From Clostridium sp. (GTDB lineage: Bacteria > Bacillota > Clostridia > Clostridiales > Clostridiaceae), in NCBI GenBank assembly GCA_012511315.1, contig JAAZGI010000352.1:1-19557 (forward strand): a stretch of 19,557 nucleotides of DNA, written 5' to 3'. Positions 6,466 through 14,521 of the stretch are shown one piece after another (position 1 is the first letter of the stretch; each line of letters opens with the position of its first letter). A program made the position numbers and the translations under genes. The notes beneath the pieces are model-generated. The model was not told where the DNA came from. It saw only the letters and a program-made list of their open reading frames with translations, and did not search any database.

Positions 6466-7941
6466 ATGAAAAAACGAGCAAGTGGCATACTAATGCACAT
6501 ATCCTCTTTGCCCGGTCCTTATGGAATAGGTGACTTTGGAAAAGGGGCTTACGAATTTGTAGATTTTTTAAGAAAGGCAAATACACGTTATTGGCAAATC
6601 CTTCCCTTGGGAATAACCGGCTATGGTGATTCACCTTACCAAAGCTTTTCAGCCTTTGCAGGCAATCCGTACTTTATAGACTTGGATCATTTTGTACAGA
6701 GCGGTTATTTAGAGAAGGAAGAGATTGCACAAACTGACCTTGGTGATAATCCGGAATCGGTAGATTTTGGTAAGCTTTATGAGCATAAAATGCCCCTTTT
6801 AAGAAAAGCTTATGACCGATCAAAATCAGAGCTTAACGAAGAATTAAAGAGCTTTCTCAACCAGGAAGATTGGTTGTGGGACTTTGCTCTGTTTATGGCG
6901 ATAAAAACGAAGTTTGGTGGAAAATCTTGGCAACAGTGGCCGGAGGATTATAAAAAGCGTGACCAGGAAACCTTAGCTGAATTTGCAAAGGGCGAGGAAG
7001 AAGAAATTTATTTTTGGATTTTCACACAATACTTTTTTTTCAAGCAATGGGTTACATTAAAGCAATACGCCAATGAGTCCGGAATTAAAATTGTTGGTGA
7101 TATTCCGATTTATGTGGCAGAAGATGGCTCGGATATTTGGGCCCAACCGGAGATGTTTGTATTGGATGAGGATTTAGTCCCCACTTTCGTGGCAGGGGTA
7201 CCACCGGATGCATTTTCGGCAGATGGTCAACTATGGGGAAATCCTCTTTATGACTGGGAACAAATGAAGCAGAATGGTTTTAGCTGGTGGATCAAGCGGA
7301 TTCGAGAAAGTTTTAGAATCTATGACACCGTCCGTATTGATCATTTTAGAGGATTTGAATCCTATTGGCAGGTGCCGGCGGGAGCTTTAACGGCAGCATC
7401 AGGCCAATGGGTAAAAGGACCTTCGATGGATTTATTTAAAGCCATCAATCATGAATTGGGTGAACAGGATATTATGGCAGAAAACCTTGGTTTTTTAACC
7501 GATGAGGTGGATCAGCTGATTAAAGACACGGGTTTCCCTGGGATGAATATTATGATTTTTGGTATTGATGCCAAAGAAGATTCTAGTTATTTACCCCATA
7601 ATTACATCCGTAATTCAGTGGTTTATACCACAAACCATGATAGTCAAACGGTGGAAGGCTTTATGAAGACGGCCACCAAAGAAAATTATAATTTTGCAGT
7701 CGAGTATTTGAATATAAATAAAGAGGCAGAAAGCCACGAAGGATTCCTGCGAGGAGCATGGTCTTCCGTTTCTTATCTTGCCATTGCTCCAATCCAAGAT
7801 CTCTTGGGTTTAGATGACAGCGCACGATTTAATGTTCCATCCACATTGGGTGAGAACTGGAAGTGGCGTATGGCAAAGGGAGCACTAACTGAAAAAGTAA
7901 CGAATCAATTGAGCATGCTCAACGAGATCTACAGGAGGTAG
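6466..7941 (+). CDS. malQ: 4-alpha-glucanotransferase (amylomaltase, GH77)
   Basis: This cytoplasmic enzyme transfers alpha-1,4-glucan segments between maltodextrins, releasing glucose and making longer chains for phosphorolysis. Its 491 residues are the usual compact bacterial length. The start shows RASGILMHISSLPGPYGIGD, then the family block WQILPLGITGYGDSPYQSFS-x-FAGNPY. Catalytic residues are visible in order: nucleophile Asp292 in RIDHFRG, acid/base Glu339 in MAENLG, and the third acid Asp392 in TTNHDSQT, close to the positions known for Thermus amylomaltase. ATG 6466 has AAAGGG eight bases upstream. It is the first gene of a two-gene operon with glgP, behind a LacI-type operator. Confidence 0.95.
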   Translation: MKKRASGILMHISSLPGPYGIGDFGKGAYEFVDFLRKANTRYWQILPLGITGYGDSPYQSFSAFAGNPYFIDLDHFVQSGYLEKEEIAQTDLGDNPESVDFGKLYEHKMPLLRKAYDRSKSELNEELKSFLNQEDWLWDFALFMAIKTKFGGKSWQQWPEDYKKRDQETLAEFAKGEEEEIYFWIFTQYFFFKQWVTLKQYANESGIKIVGDIPIYVAEDGSDIWAQPEMFVLDEDLVPTFVAGVPPDAFSADGQLWGNPLYDWEQMKQNGFSWWIKRIRESFRIYDTVRIDHFRGFESYWQVPAGALTAASGQWVKGPSMDLFKAINHELGEQDIMAENLGFLTDEVDQLIKDTGFPGMNIMIFGIDAKEDSSYLPHNYIRNSVVYTTNHDSQTVEGFMKTATKENYNFAVEYLNINKEAESHEGFLRGAWSSVSYLAIAPIQDLLGLDDSARFNVPSTLGENWKWRMAKGALTEKVTNQLSMLNEIYRR

Positions 7942-7944
7942 AAA

Positions 7945-10314
7945 ATGACGGACAAGAAAATTGACCGAAAGTCGCTGATTGAAACGGCCTATCAGCATTT
8001 CGGCAAAGAATTTGATGAACTAACTAATAAAGAAAAGTATCACGTGGTAAGCAAAGCCATCATGCAATATATTATTCCCCAGTGGCTGGAAACAGAAGCA
8101 TTTTTTGAAGACAAAAAGAAAGCTTATTATCTTTCAGCAGAGTTTCTCATGGGCCGAGCTCTTGGTAATAATTTGATCAACTTAAAAATTGAAGAAGATG
8201 TACGCGATATTTTATCGGAAATGGAAACATCCCTCGGCAAGGTAGAGGATGCTGAACATGATGCTGGGTTAGGTAACGGAGGACTAGGTCGTTTAGCTGC
8301 CTGCTTCTTAGATTCAGCAGCCACTGAAGGCTACCCCTTAATTGGTTATGGAATTCGTTATGAATATGGAATTTTCCACCAGCAGTTCATTAATGGGGAG
8401 CAAGTGGAAGAAGCTGATAACTGGGGCGCACTAACGGACCCTTGGGCCTTGCGCCGGGAAAGCGAACGTTGCATGGTGACTTTTAGTGACCAAACAGTGT
8501 ATGCAGTACCCTATGATACGCCAATCATTGGCTATGGCGGGAAAACTATTAATAAGCTTCGCTTATTCGTAGCGGAACCTCTTAAAGACTTTGATTTCCA
8601 AGACTTTAACAATGGTCGCTATCGAGAGTCTGTGAGCGATTTAAATGATGCAAGAACCATCACGCGAATTTTGTACCCCAACGATAACACCCATGAAGGG
8701 AAAATTCTGCGTTTAAAACAGCAATATTTTTTCACCAGTGCGTCACTCCAAGATATGGTGAGAAAGCATAAGGCCAAAAAAATTGGCTTTGACAATTTTC
8801 ATAAATACCATGCAATTCAACTTAATGACACCCATCCATCGGTGGCAGTTCCTGAATTGATTCGTCTATTGATGAAAGAGGGCTTGGAATTTTCCAAGGC
8901 TTTTGACATCACGCAACAGACCTTGGCTTATACCAACCACACGATCTTGCAGGAAGCTTTGGAGAAGTGGAATATCCATCTATTCCAACAATTTTTACCG
9001 GAAATATATAGTATTATTGAGCGAATTCAAGAGAAATTAACCCTTGAGATGACTCAAAAACAGTTATCAGTTCAAGAAATTGAAAACCTGGCAATCATAG
9101 ATCATCGCAGCAATGTGATTCATATGGCTTACCTTGCCATCTATGGAACTCATTCCACCAATGGAGTAGCCCAGTTGCATAGCAATATTTTAAAAACAAC
9201 GGAGCTAAGACACTGGTATAAAATTTATCCGGAGCGATTTAACAATAAAACCAATGGAATTACCCAAAGACGCTGGTTCTTACTATCGAATCCAGAAATG
9301 TCGGCTTTTGTAACCGAGCTGTTAGGCAGCGATGCTTGGATTACAGAGTTAACCGAGCTCAAAGGTTTAATGGCTTTTGCTGACGATGAAGAAGTCATTA
9401 AACGGTTTATGGAAATTAAGAAAATAAAAAAACAGCAGTTAGCTGACTACGTGAAATTCCACGAAAGCACCACTTTAGATATCAACTCGATTTTTGACAT
9501 TCAAATCAAACGCATGCATGAATATAAGCGCCAGCTAATGAATGCCTTCCACATTCTGGATTTGTATTACCGGATCAAAGAAAAGGGCGAAACTATGGGC
9601 TGTAAGCGTACCTTTATCTTTGGTGCCAAGGCAGCACCTGGCTACTTTAGAGCCAAGGGAATCATTAAATATATCCACGAAATCAAACATCTGATTGATA
9701 ATGATGAAGACGTCAAAGAGCACCTTGAAGTGGTGTTTGTTGAAAACTACGATGTTTCATACGCCGAGCTCCTCTTCCCAGCTGCAGATATTTCAGAGCA
9801 AATTTCCACCACTGGTAAGGAAGCGTCAGGAACGGGAAATATGAAGTTTATGCTCAATGGCGCTTGTACGGTGGGAACCTTAGATGGCGCTAACGTAGAA
9901 ATCGTTGAAGAGGCTGGGATTGAGAATAACTTTATCTTTGGGCCGAAAATTGAAGAAATGGCTGGATTACGTAAAAACTACAAGCCCAAAGAATACTATG
10001 AAAAAGTTCCTGGACTTAAACGAGTAGTAGATAGCTTGGTTGATGGAACATTCTCAGATGATGGCACAGGAGCCTTTAGAGACCTTCACATTTCTTTATT
10101 GGATGGACATTCTTGGGAGACAGCCGACGATTATTTTGTGTTAAGAGATTTCGATGAATATCGTCAAGCCCAGAATCGGATTTGCGACGTTTGGCAGGAT
10201 CCCCTAAAGTTTGCTCGTATGTGTTTTGTTAATATGGCCAACGCTGGTAAGTTTTCCTCAGACCGAACCATCGTTCAGTATGCAGAAGACATTTGGAATG
10301 TTGAAAAAATGTAG
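7945..10314 (+). CDS. glgP: Alpha-glucan (glycogen/maltodextrin) phosphorylase, GT35
   Basis: This PLP-dependent phosphorylase removes glucose from the non-reducing ends of alpha-1,4-glucans using phosphate, giving glucose-1-phosphate. The 789 residues contain the full set of family blocks: YYLSAEFLMGR near the start, AGLGNGGLGRLAACFLDS, LNDTHPSVAVPEL, FNNKTNGITQRRW, IQIKRMHEYKRQ, and the PLP site with Lys634 in EASGTGNMKFMLNG (the usual form is SGTSNMK), followed by GTLDGANVEI. It starts three bases after the malQ stop, with AGGAGG lying in the last codons of malQ, so the two are cotranscribed and coupled. In this locus it most likely works on imported maltodextrins (MalP role), although a glycogen role cannot be excluded. 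No terminator was seen after it. Confidence 0.95.
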   Translation: MTDKKIDRKSLIETAYQHFGKEFDELTNKEKYHVVSKAIMQYIIPQWLETEAFFEDKKKAYYLSAEFLMGRALGNNLINLKIEEDVRDILSEMETSLGKVEDAEHDAGLGNGGLGRLAACFLDSAATEGYPLIGYGIRYEYGIFHQQFINGEQVEEADNWGALTDPWALRRESERCMVTFSDQTVYAVPYDTPIIGYGGKTINKLRLFVAEPLKDFDFQDFNNGRYRESVSDLNDARTITRILYPNDNTHEGKILRLKQQYFFTSASLQDMVRKHKAKKIGFDNFHKYHAIQLNDTHPSVAVPELIRLLMKEGLEFSKAFDITQQTLAYTNHTILQEALEKWNIHLFQQFLPEIYSIIERIQEKLTLEMTQKQLSVQEIENLAIIDHRSNVIHMAYLAIYGTHSTNGVAQLHSNILKTTELRHWYKIYPERFNNKTNGITQRRWFLLSNPEMSAFVTELLGSDAWITELTELKGLMAFADDEEVIKRFMEIKKIKKQQLADYVKFHESTTLDINSIFDIQIKRMHEYKRQLMNAFHILDLYYRIKEKGETMGCKRTFIFGAKAAPGYFRAKGIIKYIHEIKHLIDNDEDVKEHLEVVFVENYDVSYAELLFPAADISEQISTTGKEASGTGNMKFMLNGACTVGTLDGANVEIVEEAGIENNFIFGPKIEEMAGLRKNYKPKEYYEKVPGLKRVVDSLVDGTFSDDGTGAFRDLHISLLDGHSWETADDYFVLRDFDEYRQAQNRICDVWQDPLKFARMCFVNMANAGKFSSDRTIVQYAEDIWNVEKM

Positions 10315-10357
10315 TTGTGAACGAGTATTGAATATTATTTTAAATTGATTAAATGCA

Positions 10358-10385
10358 TTTACAAACAGGTTGGAACGGTTATAAT
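10358..10385 (+). promoter_or_regulatory. Promoter of the malE operon
   Basis: TTTACA (10358-10363) and a perfect TATAAT (10380-10385) are 16 bases apart; a second TATAAT overlaps at 10385-10390. The predicted start near 10392 gives a leader of about 130 bases before malE. Confidence 0.75.
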
Positions 10386-10401
10386 ATAATTAGTTTAGGT
10401 A

Positions 10402-10423
10402 TCTATGCAAACGGATGCATAGA
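10402..10423. promoter_or_regulatory. LacI-family operator in front of malE
   Basis: Perfect 8-base arms (TCTATGCA and TGCATAGA) flank the centre AACGGA, so the inner part reads TGCAAACGGATGCA with a CpG at its centre. It lies about ten bases past the predicted transcription start, a position that would block elongation or initiation. It shares TGCAA-R-CG-n-n-TGCA with the element at 6435-6448. Confidence 0.7.
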
Positions 10424-10444
10424 CCAATATTTAGACGTAGGTGT

Positions 10445-10476
10445 TTTTAATCGGTATGGAAAGATGTCGGTTAAAA
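10445..10476 (+). other. Leader hairpin upstream of malE
   Basis: A 10-bp stem with two G-U pairs (10445-10454 with 10467-10476) and a 12-base loop lies in the malE leader. It has no terminator tail and does not cover the ribosome site. It might protect the transcript's 5' part, but it could be chance in AT-rich DNA. Confidence 0.3.
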
Positions 10477-10522
10477 GTACTAGAAGAAAATCTATACTAA
10501 TTTAAAAAACGGAGGATTTATT

Positions 10523-11878
10523 ATGAAGAAAATCGCAACCCTATTATTAACTGCCATGGTTACTATGACCGTAGCATCCTGTACCCCAAAAGATCCGGGT
10601 ACCACAACGACAGGAACAACCACAGCCGGCGGAACAACCACAGCCGGCGGAACAACTACAGCCGGAGAAGTTACTGACCCGAAAGCAACAATTACAGTTC
10701 AAGCCGAAGAAACTTGGATGCCTTACTATGAAAAGGCTGTTGCCAGAGTGAAAGAAAAATATCCAGAATCAACAGTTGAATTAGTTGAAGTGGGAGCATT
10801 CCCAAACCTTGATACCATCGATGCGACTGATGCTTCAAACGCCGATGTGCCAGACGTATTTGCTGTTCCAGCCGACCGTCTACCAAGTATGATCAATAAA
10901 GAAGCTCTAACACCAATGTCTGCAGCTGCAATGGCAGAAGCGATTGGTGGCTACGAAGATTTTGAATCCATCGGTAGCATCTTGAAGGATGGCGAGGATT
11001 ACTTGGCCTTCCCAATGAATATTGAAACCTTGATTACCTTTGTTAATCCAGTCAATGCGGAAGCAATGAATGTTGACTTATCAAAGCCTTATGAAATAAA
11101 AGATCAAGAAGCTAATGAATTGGCCGTTGAATCTTTTAATGCATGGTTTGGTGTAGCGTTAACTAATGCAGCGGGGATTGAACTTCTGGCTAAAGACGGG
11201 GATCAATTCGTAACCGATATGACCAAGGATTGGGCAGATCTTGAGCCTGCAAAGCAGACAGTGATCACTGAAATTTATAACTACTGGAAGAGAGCTTATA
11301 CTGATTCACCAGCACTTTGGGATGAAGATACTGCTGGTGCACAGATTACAGAGCAGTTTAAGGATGGCGGAAACGTGGTATTTAAGATTGACGGACCATG
11401 GGGAACACCTGGTTTAGTGGAAGAAATTCCAAGTCTTGACGTACTTCCTTTATCTTACATCACCATTGATGGCGCTCCTTTAAAGCAGTGGCAAGGTGTC
11501 TGGGGACTTGGGATCAACTCTAGAAATGAAGGCGATGACGCAAAAATGACCTTGGCTCAAGAATTTATTGTTGAACTCTTGAACCCTGAATTTGCAGAAG
11601 ACTTCTTTGCTGTTACCGGTAAGATTATGCCTAACGTAACAGCTGAAACTTATGAAGGTACCGATCTTTCTGAAATTCAAAAGAAAACAATCACAGCCAC
11701 CATTGAATCCTTCAAAACATCTGAAAACAGACCTCTATTCTCAGAATGGGGCGGCGTTTGGGATACATGGAAAAATGCATTGCTATCATGGAATGCTACT
11801 AACCCAGCATCAGCTGAAGAAGCTTACCAAGCAATCAAGGAATCCTTTACTGCTATGATGGGAGACCTCGGCCAGTAA
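10523..11878 (+). CDS. malE: Maltodextrin-binding lipoprotein (ABC solute-binding protein, family 1)
   Basis: This extracellular lipoprotein captures the sugar for the MalFGK importer. The 451 residues begin with a type II signal peptide: MKK, a hydrophobic core, and the lipobox VASC with Cys20. A Thr/Gly/Ala linker follows (about 21-51), built from a repeated six-residue unit GTTTAG, then the bilobed binding domain with typical MalE-like stretches (YYEKAVARVKEKYPES, DVFAVPADRLP, FPMNIETLI, FKIDGPWGTP, MTLAQEFIVELL). The start has GGAGG seven bases upstream of the ATG. It is the first gene of the transport operon behind a repressor-type operator. The sugar specificity is inferred from the neighbouring enzymes, not from visible binding residues. 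Confidence 0.92.
   Translation: MKKIATLLLTAMVTMTVASCTPKDPGTTTTGTTTAGGTTTAGGTTTAGEVTDPKATITVQAEETWMPYYEKAVARVKEKYPESTVELVEVGAFPNLDTIDATDASNADVPDVFAVPADRLPSMINKEALTPMSAAAMAEAIGGYEDFESIGSILKDGEDYLAFPMNIETLITFVNPVNAEAMNVDLSKPYEIKDQEANELAVESFNAWFGVALTNAAGIELLAKDGDQFVTDMTKDWADLEPAKQTVITEIYNYWKRAYTDSPALWDEDTAGAQITEQFKDGGNVVFKIDGPWGTPGLVEEIPSLDVLPLSYITIDGAPLKQWQGVWGLGINSRNEGDDAKMTLAQEFIVELLNPEFAEDFFAVTGKIMPNVTAETYEGTDLSEIQKKTITATIESFKTSENRPLFSEWGGVWDTWKNALLSWNATNPASAEEAYQAIKESFTAMMGDLGQ
10613..10666 (+). repeat. 18-bp tandem repeat, three copies, in the malE linker
   Basis: Units start at 10613, 10631 and 10649 and encode GTTTAG each time. The first two are identical and the third differs by two bases (one C to T inside, one C to A at the end). 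The unit is a multiple of three, so changes in copy number would lengthen or shorten the surface linker without breaking the frame. Confidence 0.9.
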
Positions 11879-11915
11879 TTCCTTAATAAAATACAGAAAT
11901 TAAATGGACAAAAGG

Positions 11916-11947
11916 ATATGGGAAAAGGCGAATGCCTTTTCCCATAT
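11916..11947 (+). terminator. Strong intercistronic hairpin after malE
   Basis: A perfect 14-bp stem (11916-11929 with 11934-11947; two more G-U pairs are possible) with loop GAAT starts 38 bases past the malE stop. Only three T's follow, so it may be a leaky terminator or an mRNA 3' stabiliser that keeps malE transcript more abundant than the permease genes. A similar arrangement is known between malE and malF in enteric bacteria. Confidence 0.65.
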
Positions 11948-11963
11948 TTATACCAAAATTGTT

Positions 11964-11970
11964 AAAGGAG
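11964..11970 (+). promoter_or_regulatory. Ribosome binding site that fixes the small membrane protein start
   Basis: AAAGGAG lies eight bases before GTG 11979. The alternative ATG at 11904 has no Shine-Dalgarno and would place the hairpin inside the coding region. Confidence 0.7.
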
Positions 11971-11978
11971 ACACTGAA

Positions 11979-12422
11979 GTGGAACAACTGGGGAAACTAA
12001 AGAAAAAAGATTTCTACCGAATAATAATCCTATGTGGTAGCTTTATTATGATTGCATCCCTTGAAGTATTAGCAAAGGCTAAGGATTTGGACTACTTTAC
12101 CTTTGTCAATGAATCACTATTGGCTCAAGGAAACCCAGGCTTGACCTATGAGGATTTCGTGACCAGTATGCTAGCATCCTATATCGGAAAGATTATTCTT
12201 CCAGTAGGACTTGCGTTGACCACATGGATTGCATTTATCAAAATTGGGTTTAATCGCATCTTTATTTTTAGTTGGACCCTATTTACCTTGGCAGCGGCTG
12301 CTTTTCACCTCTTATCCTTGGAACTGACTAGTATTTTTTATTATATTTATATTCTGCTTTATATTATTATACTGATACATTTAATCCGACTACCTCAAGA
12401 TACAATAAAGGAGGAAGGCTAA
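11979..12422 (+). CDS. Small four-helix membrane protein of the maltodextrin operon
   Basis: The protein has 147 residues when started at GTG 11979. Four membrane segments are evident (about 13-31, 66-87, 90-108 and 110-136), with a polar loop of about 30 residues between the first two. It begins with a basic stretch (KLKKKDFYR) and ends with a charged cytoplasmic-type tail. I do not recognise the family and see no catalytic motif. Its fixed place between the binding protein and malF, and a one-base overlap of its TAA with the malF ATG, indicate tight coupling to transporter production. It could be an accessory or assembly subunit; that is inference only. A start at ATG 11904 would add 25 residues and is considered unlikely. 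Confidence 0.7.
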   Translation: MEQLGKLKKKDFYRIIILCGSFIMIASLEVLAKAKDLDYFTFVNESLLAQGNPGLTYEDFVTSMLASYIGKIILPVGLALTTWIAFIKIGFNRIFIFSWTLFTLAAAAFHLLSLELTSIFYYIYILLYIIILIHLIRLPQDTIKEEG

Positions 12423-14521
12423 TGAAGCCCTTAAGTCCTATCTTATACGACCACATCGGGCGAGAGTATCCCCGGCTGAATCAATACCTTGCCCAGGTGG
12501 CAGAACTAGAACAAGCTATTGCCACAGGAACTGGCGACAAGCAAGAACTGAAACAGCAATTGAGTGAGCTAAAGAAGAATCGGGATAACCATTCCTATAT
12601 CCAGGCTCAAAAAAATTTTAAAAAGAAAGAAAACGACTACAAGAAGCAGTTGGCTCAAGTGAACGTTGACCTAGATCCTAGCCGAGGTTTTGATGACAAG
12701 AATAAAAACCTCTTAAAAGAGCTAGCTAAAGCAAAGGCTCAAGTAGATTTTTATGAGAATTATAAGGATCAAAACTACGAGGCCAAACTTGCCTTTGAGA
12801 AAGCTAAATTAAAAAAATATCATCTGCCTCGTATTATTGATTTCCGACAAAAGACCCACGAGGAAATTTTAAGAGCGAAACAAGAGGCTAAAAACATTAC
12901 CCCTGAAGTGATTCAAGGGGGGGAGGCAAAGGCACAGTCTGAAAAACAAAAGGCTAATACCACTTACAAAGAAGGCCTTGAAGCTTTAAAAGAACGACGG
13001 AAAAAAGGCTCGATTTCAAAGAAAGCCGTGGCAAACGGAAAAAACCAACTAAAAAAAGAGTTGGATTCTAGCCTTAAAGTTGCAGAGTTTTTGAATCCGC
13101 AAAAAGAAAGTGACGAATTCATTGCGACCAAAACCTATGAAATAAAAACACAGACTAAAGTCATGGAAAACATCATGAAAAAGGATATTGCTGATCAACG
13201 CCGAAAAACACCGGTGGAACTTGAGAAGCGAACTCCTTGGTTGTCACTCGTCACTTTACCGATTCCAGGTTTAGCCCAACTATTGATGAAACAACCGGTG
13301 AAAGCGGCTTTGTTTTTCCTTGGCACACTTTTTACTTATGTGATAGCAATCCCTTACGCCTTAGGCTTTGGAAACTATATGGGCAAAGGCCTATTTGGTT
13401 TATTTAGTTTGGCGGCAGGAGGAACTCGTCAGCAGCGGTCGATTATTTTTATGATTGAAGGAGTCATCGCTTTAGTATTAGTGGTCATCGCATTGGCGAT
13501 TGTCATCGGAAGCTTTGTCGATGCAAGACGAACTGAAAAAGGACGGATTAAAGGAATTCGTGAGCGAAGCTGGTTTGAAACAAAAACTGGAATTCAGACC
13601 GAAGGGTTCCCTTATCTAGTGAGTGCGCCAGCCCTTTTAGCCCTTTTGTTCATCGTGATCGTACCCTTGTCCACAACCATCCTATTATCCTTTACCAACC
13701 AAGATCCCAACAATCAAGCTAAGTTTGCTTGGGTTGGTTTCCAAAATTACATCGGAATTCTACAAGGAAAAGGGTCCGTTGGAAAAGCCTTTATGACCAT
13801 TTTAGGTTGGACCTTAGTGTGGACCTTCGTAGCGACCACATCGGCAATTCTCATGGGCTTTGCCCTATCACTATTAGCCAATAATGAGCGAGTTAAAGGG
13901 AAGGCTTTCTTCCGAACCATCTTTTTATTACCTTGGGCAGTGCCAGCCTTTATTACCATCATGTTCTTCTCACTGATGGTTTCACCCAATGGGGCAATCA
14001 CCAACCTTTTAAATAGCATCTCCGAGTTTTTAGGCGGCACTGGCGACATTCGAGTTAAAAACTCAGCCACCATGACTCGAGTCGCATTAATTATGCTGCA
14101 AACTTGGCTTGGATCTGCCTATGTATTCCTTTTGAGTACAGGGGTTTTACAAGCGATTCCCGGTGATCTTTATGAAGCTGCTCAAATCGATGGAGCATCT
14201 ACCTGGCAGCGGATTTCAAAAATTACCATCCCGCTGGTTTTGTTCCAAACGGCGCCTCTTTTGGTCGGCCAGTATACTTTTAACTTTAACAACTTCTCTG
14301 TCATTCGATTGTTTAATGGAGGGGGACCCTTTGATCCATCCAAGTACGGTAATTTAGGGGGATCGACGGACCTGTTAATTACTTATATCTACAATCTGGT
14401 TATGGAGCGAAATTATCAAGCCATGGGAGCGGCTGTTACCATGATTGTATCATTGGCATTAATGCTCTTTACCTTTATTGGATTTAAGAACTCCAAGGCC
14501 TTTAAGGAGGAGAAGTTATAA
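12422..14521 (+). CDS. malF: MalF-type permease with a long coiled-coil N-terminal extension
   Basis: Of 699 residues, the last 300 or so are a standard sugar ABC permease: membrane segments from about 398 onward and the EAA loop DLYEAAQIDGASTWQRISK (582-600), which docks on the ATPase. Residues 1-265 are highly charged, rich in Lys, Glu, Gln and Ala with heptad-like patches and no membrane segment, consistent with a cytoplasmic coiled coil. Residues 272-365 hold two or three extra membrane segments, beginning with a PIPGLAQLLMKQPVKA block like the PGxGQ motif seen in extended MalF proteins. The family usually has 290-520 residues. AAGGAGG ends seven bases before the ATG, and the stop overlaps the malG ATG by one base. 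Confidence 0.92.
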   Translation: MKPLSPILYDHIGREYPRLNQYLAQVAELEQAIATGTGDKQELKQQLSELKKNRDNHSYIQAQKNFKKKENDYKKQLAQVNVDLDPSRGFDDKNKNLLKELAKAKAQVDFYENYKDQNYEAKLAFEKAKLKKYHLPRIIDFRQKTHEEILRAKQEAKNITPEVIQGGEAKAQSEKQKANTTYKEGLEALKERRKKGSISKKAVANGKNQLKKELDSSLKVAEFLNPQKESDEFIATKTYEIKTQTKVMENIMKKDIADQRRKTPVELEKRTPWLSLVTLPIPGLAQLLMKQPVKAALFFLGTLFTYVIAIPYALGFGNYMGKGLFGLFSLAAGGTRQQRSIIFMIEGVIALVLVVIALAIVIGSFVDARRTEKGRIKGIRERSWFETKTGIQTEGFPYLVSAPALLALLFIVIVPLSTTILLSFTNQDPNNQAKFAWVGFQNYIGILQGKGSVGKAFMTILGWTLVWTFVATTSAILMGFALSLLANNERVKGKAFFRTIFLLPWAVPAFITIMFFSLMVSPNGAITNLLNSISEFLGGTGDIRVKNSATMTRVALIMLQTWLGSAYVFLLSTGVLQAIPGDLYEAAQIDGASTWQRISKITIPLVLFQTAPLLVGQYTFNFNNFSVIRLFNGGGPFDPSKYGNLGGSTDLLITYIYNLVMERNYQAMGAAVTMIVSLALMLFTFIGFKNSKAFKEEKL

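Noticed and set aside
6425..6634. Minus-strand open frame across the malQ promoter and start
   Set aside because: It overlaps the malQ 5' end and operator, and has no protein-like features or ribosome site.
10370..10385. Catabolite control (cre) site near the malE promoter around GGAACGGTTA
   Set aside because: It does not fit TGWAANCGNTNWCA, and the palindrome at 10402-10423 is far better and has a local regulator.
11904..11978. Upstream ATG start for the small membrane protein
   Set aside because: No Shine-Dalgarno precedes it, and the coding region would contain a 14-bp intercistronic hairpin; GTG 11979 has a good ribosome site.
13747..14073. 108-codon open frame on the minus strand inside malF
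   Set aside because: It is antisense to a strongly conserved permease region, has no ribosome site or known motifs, and is best explained as a codon-bias shadow.
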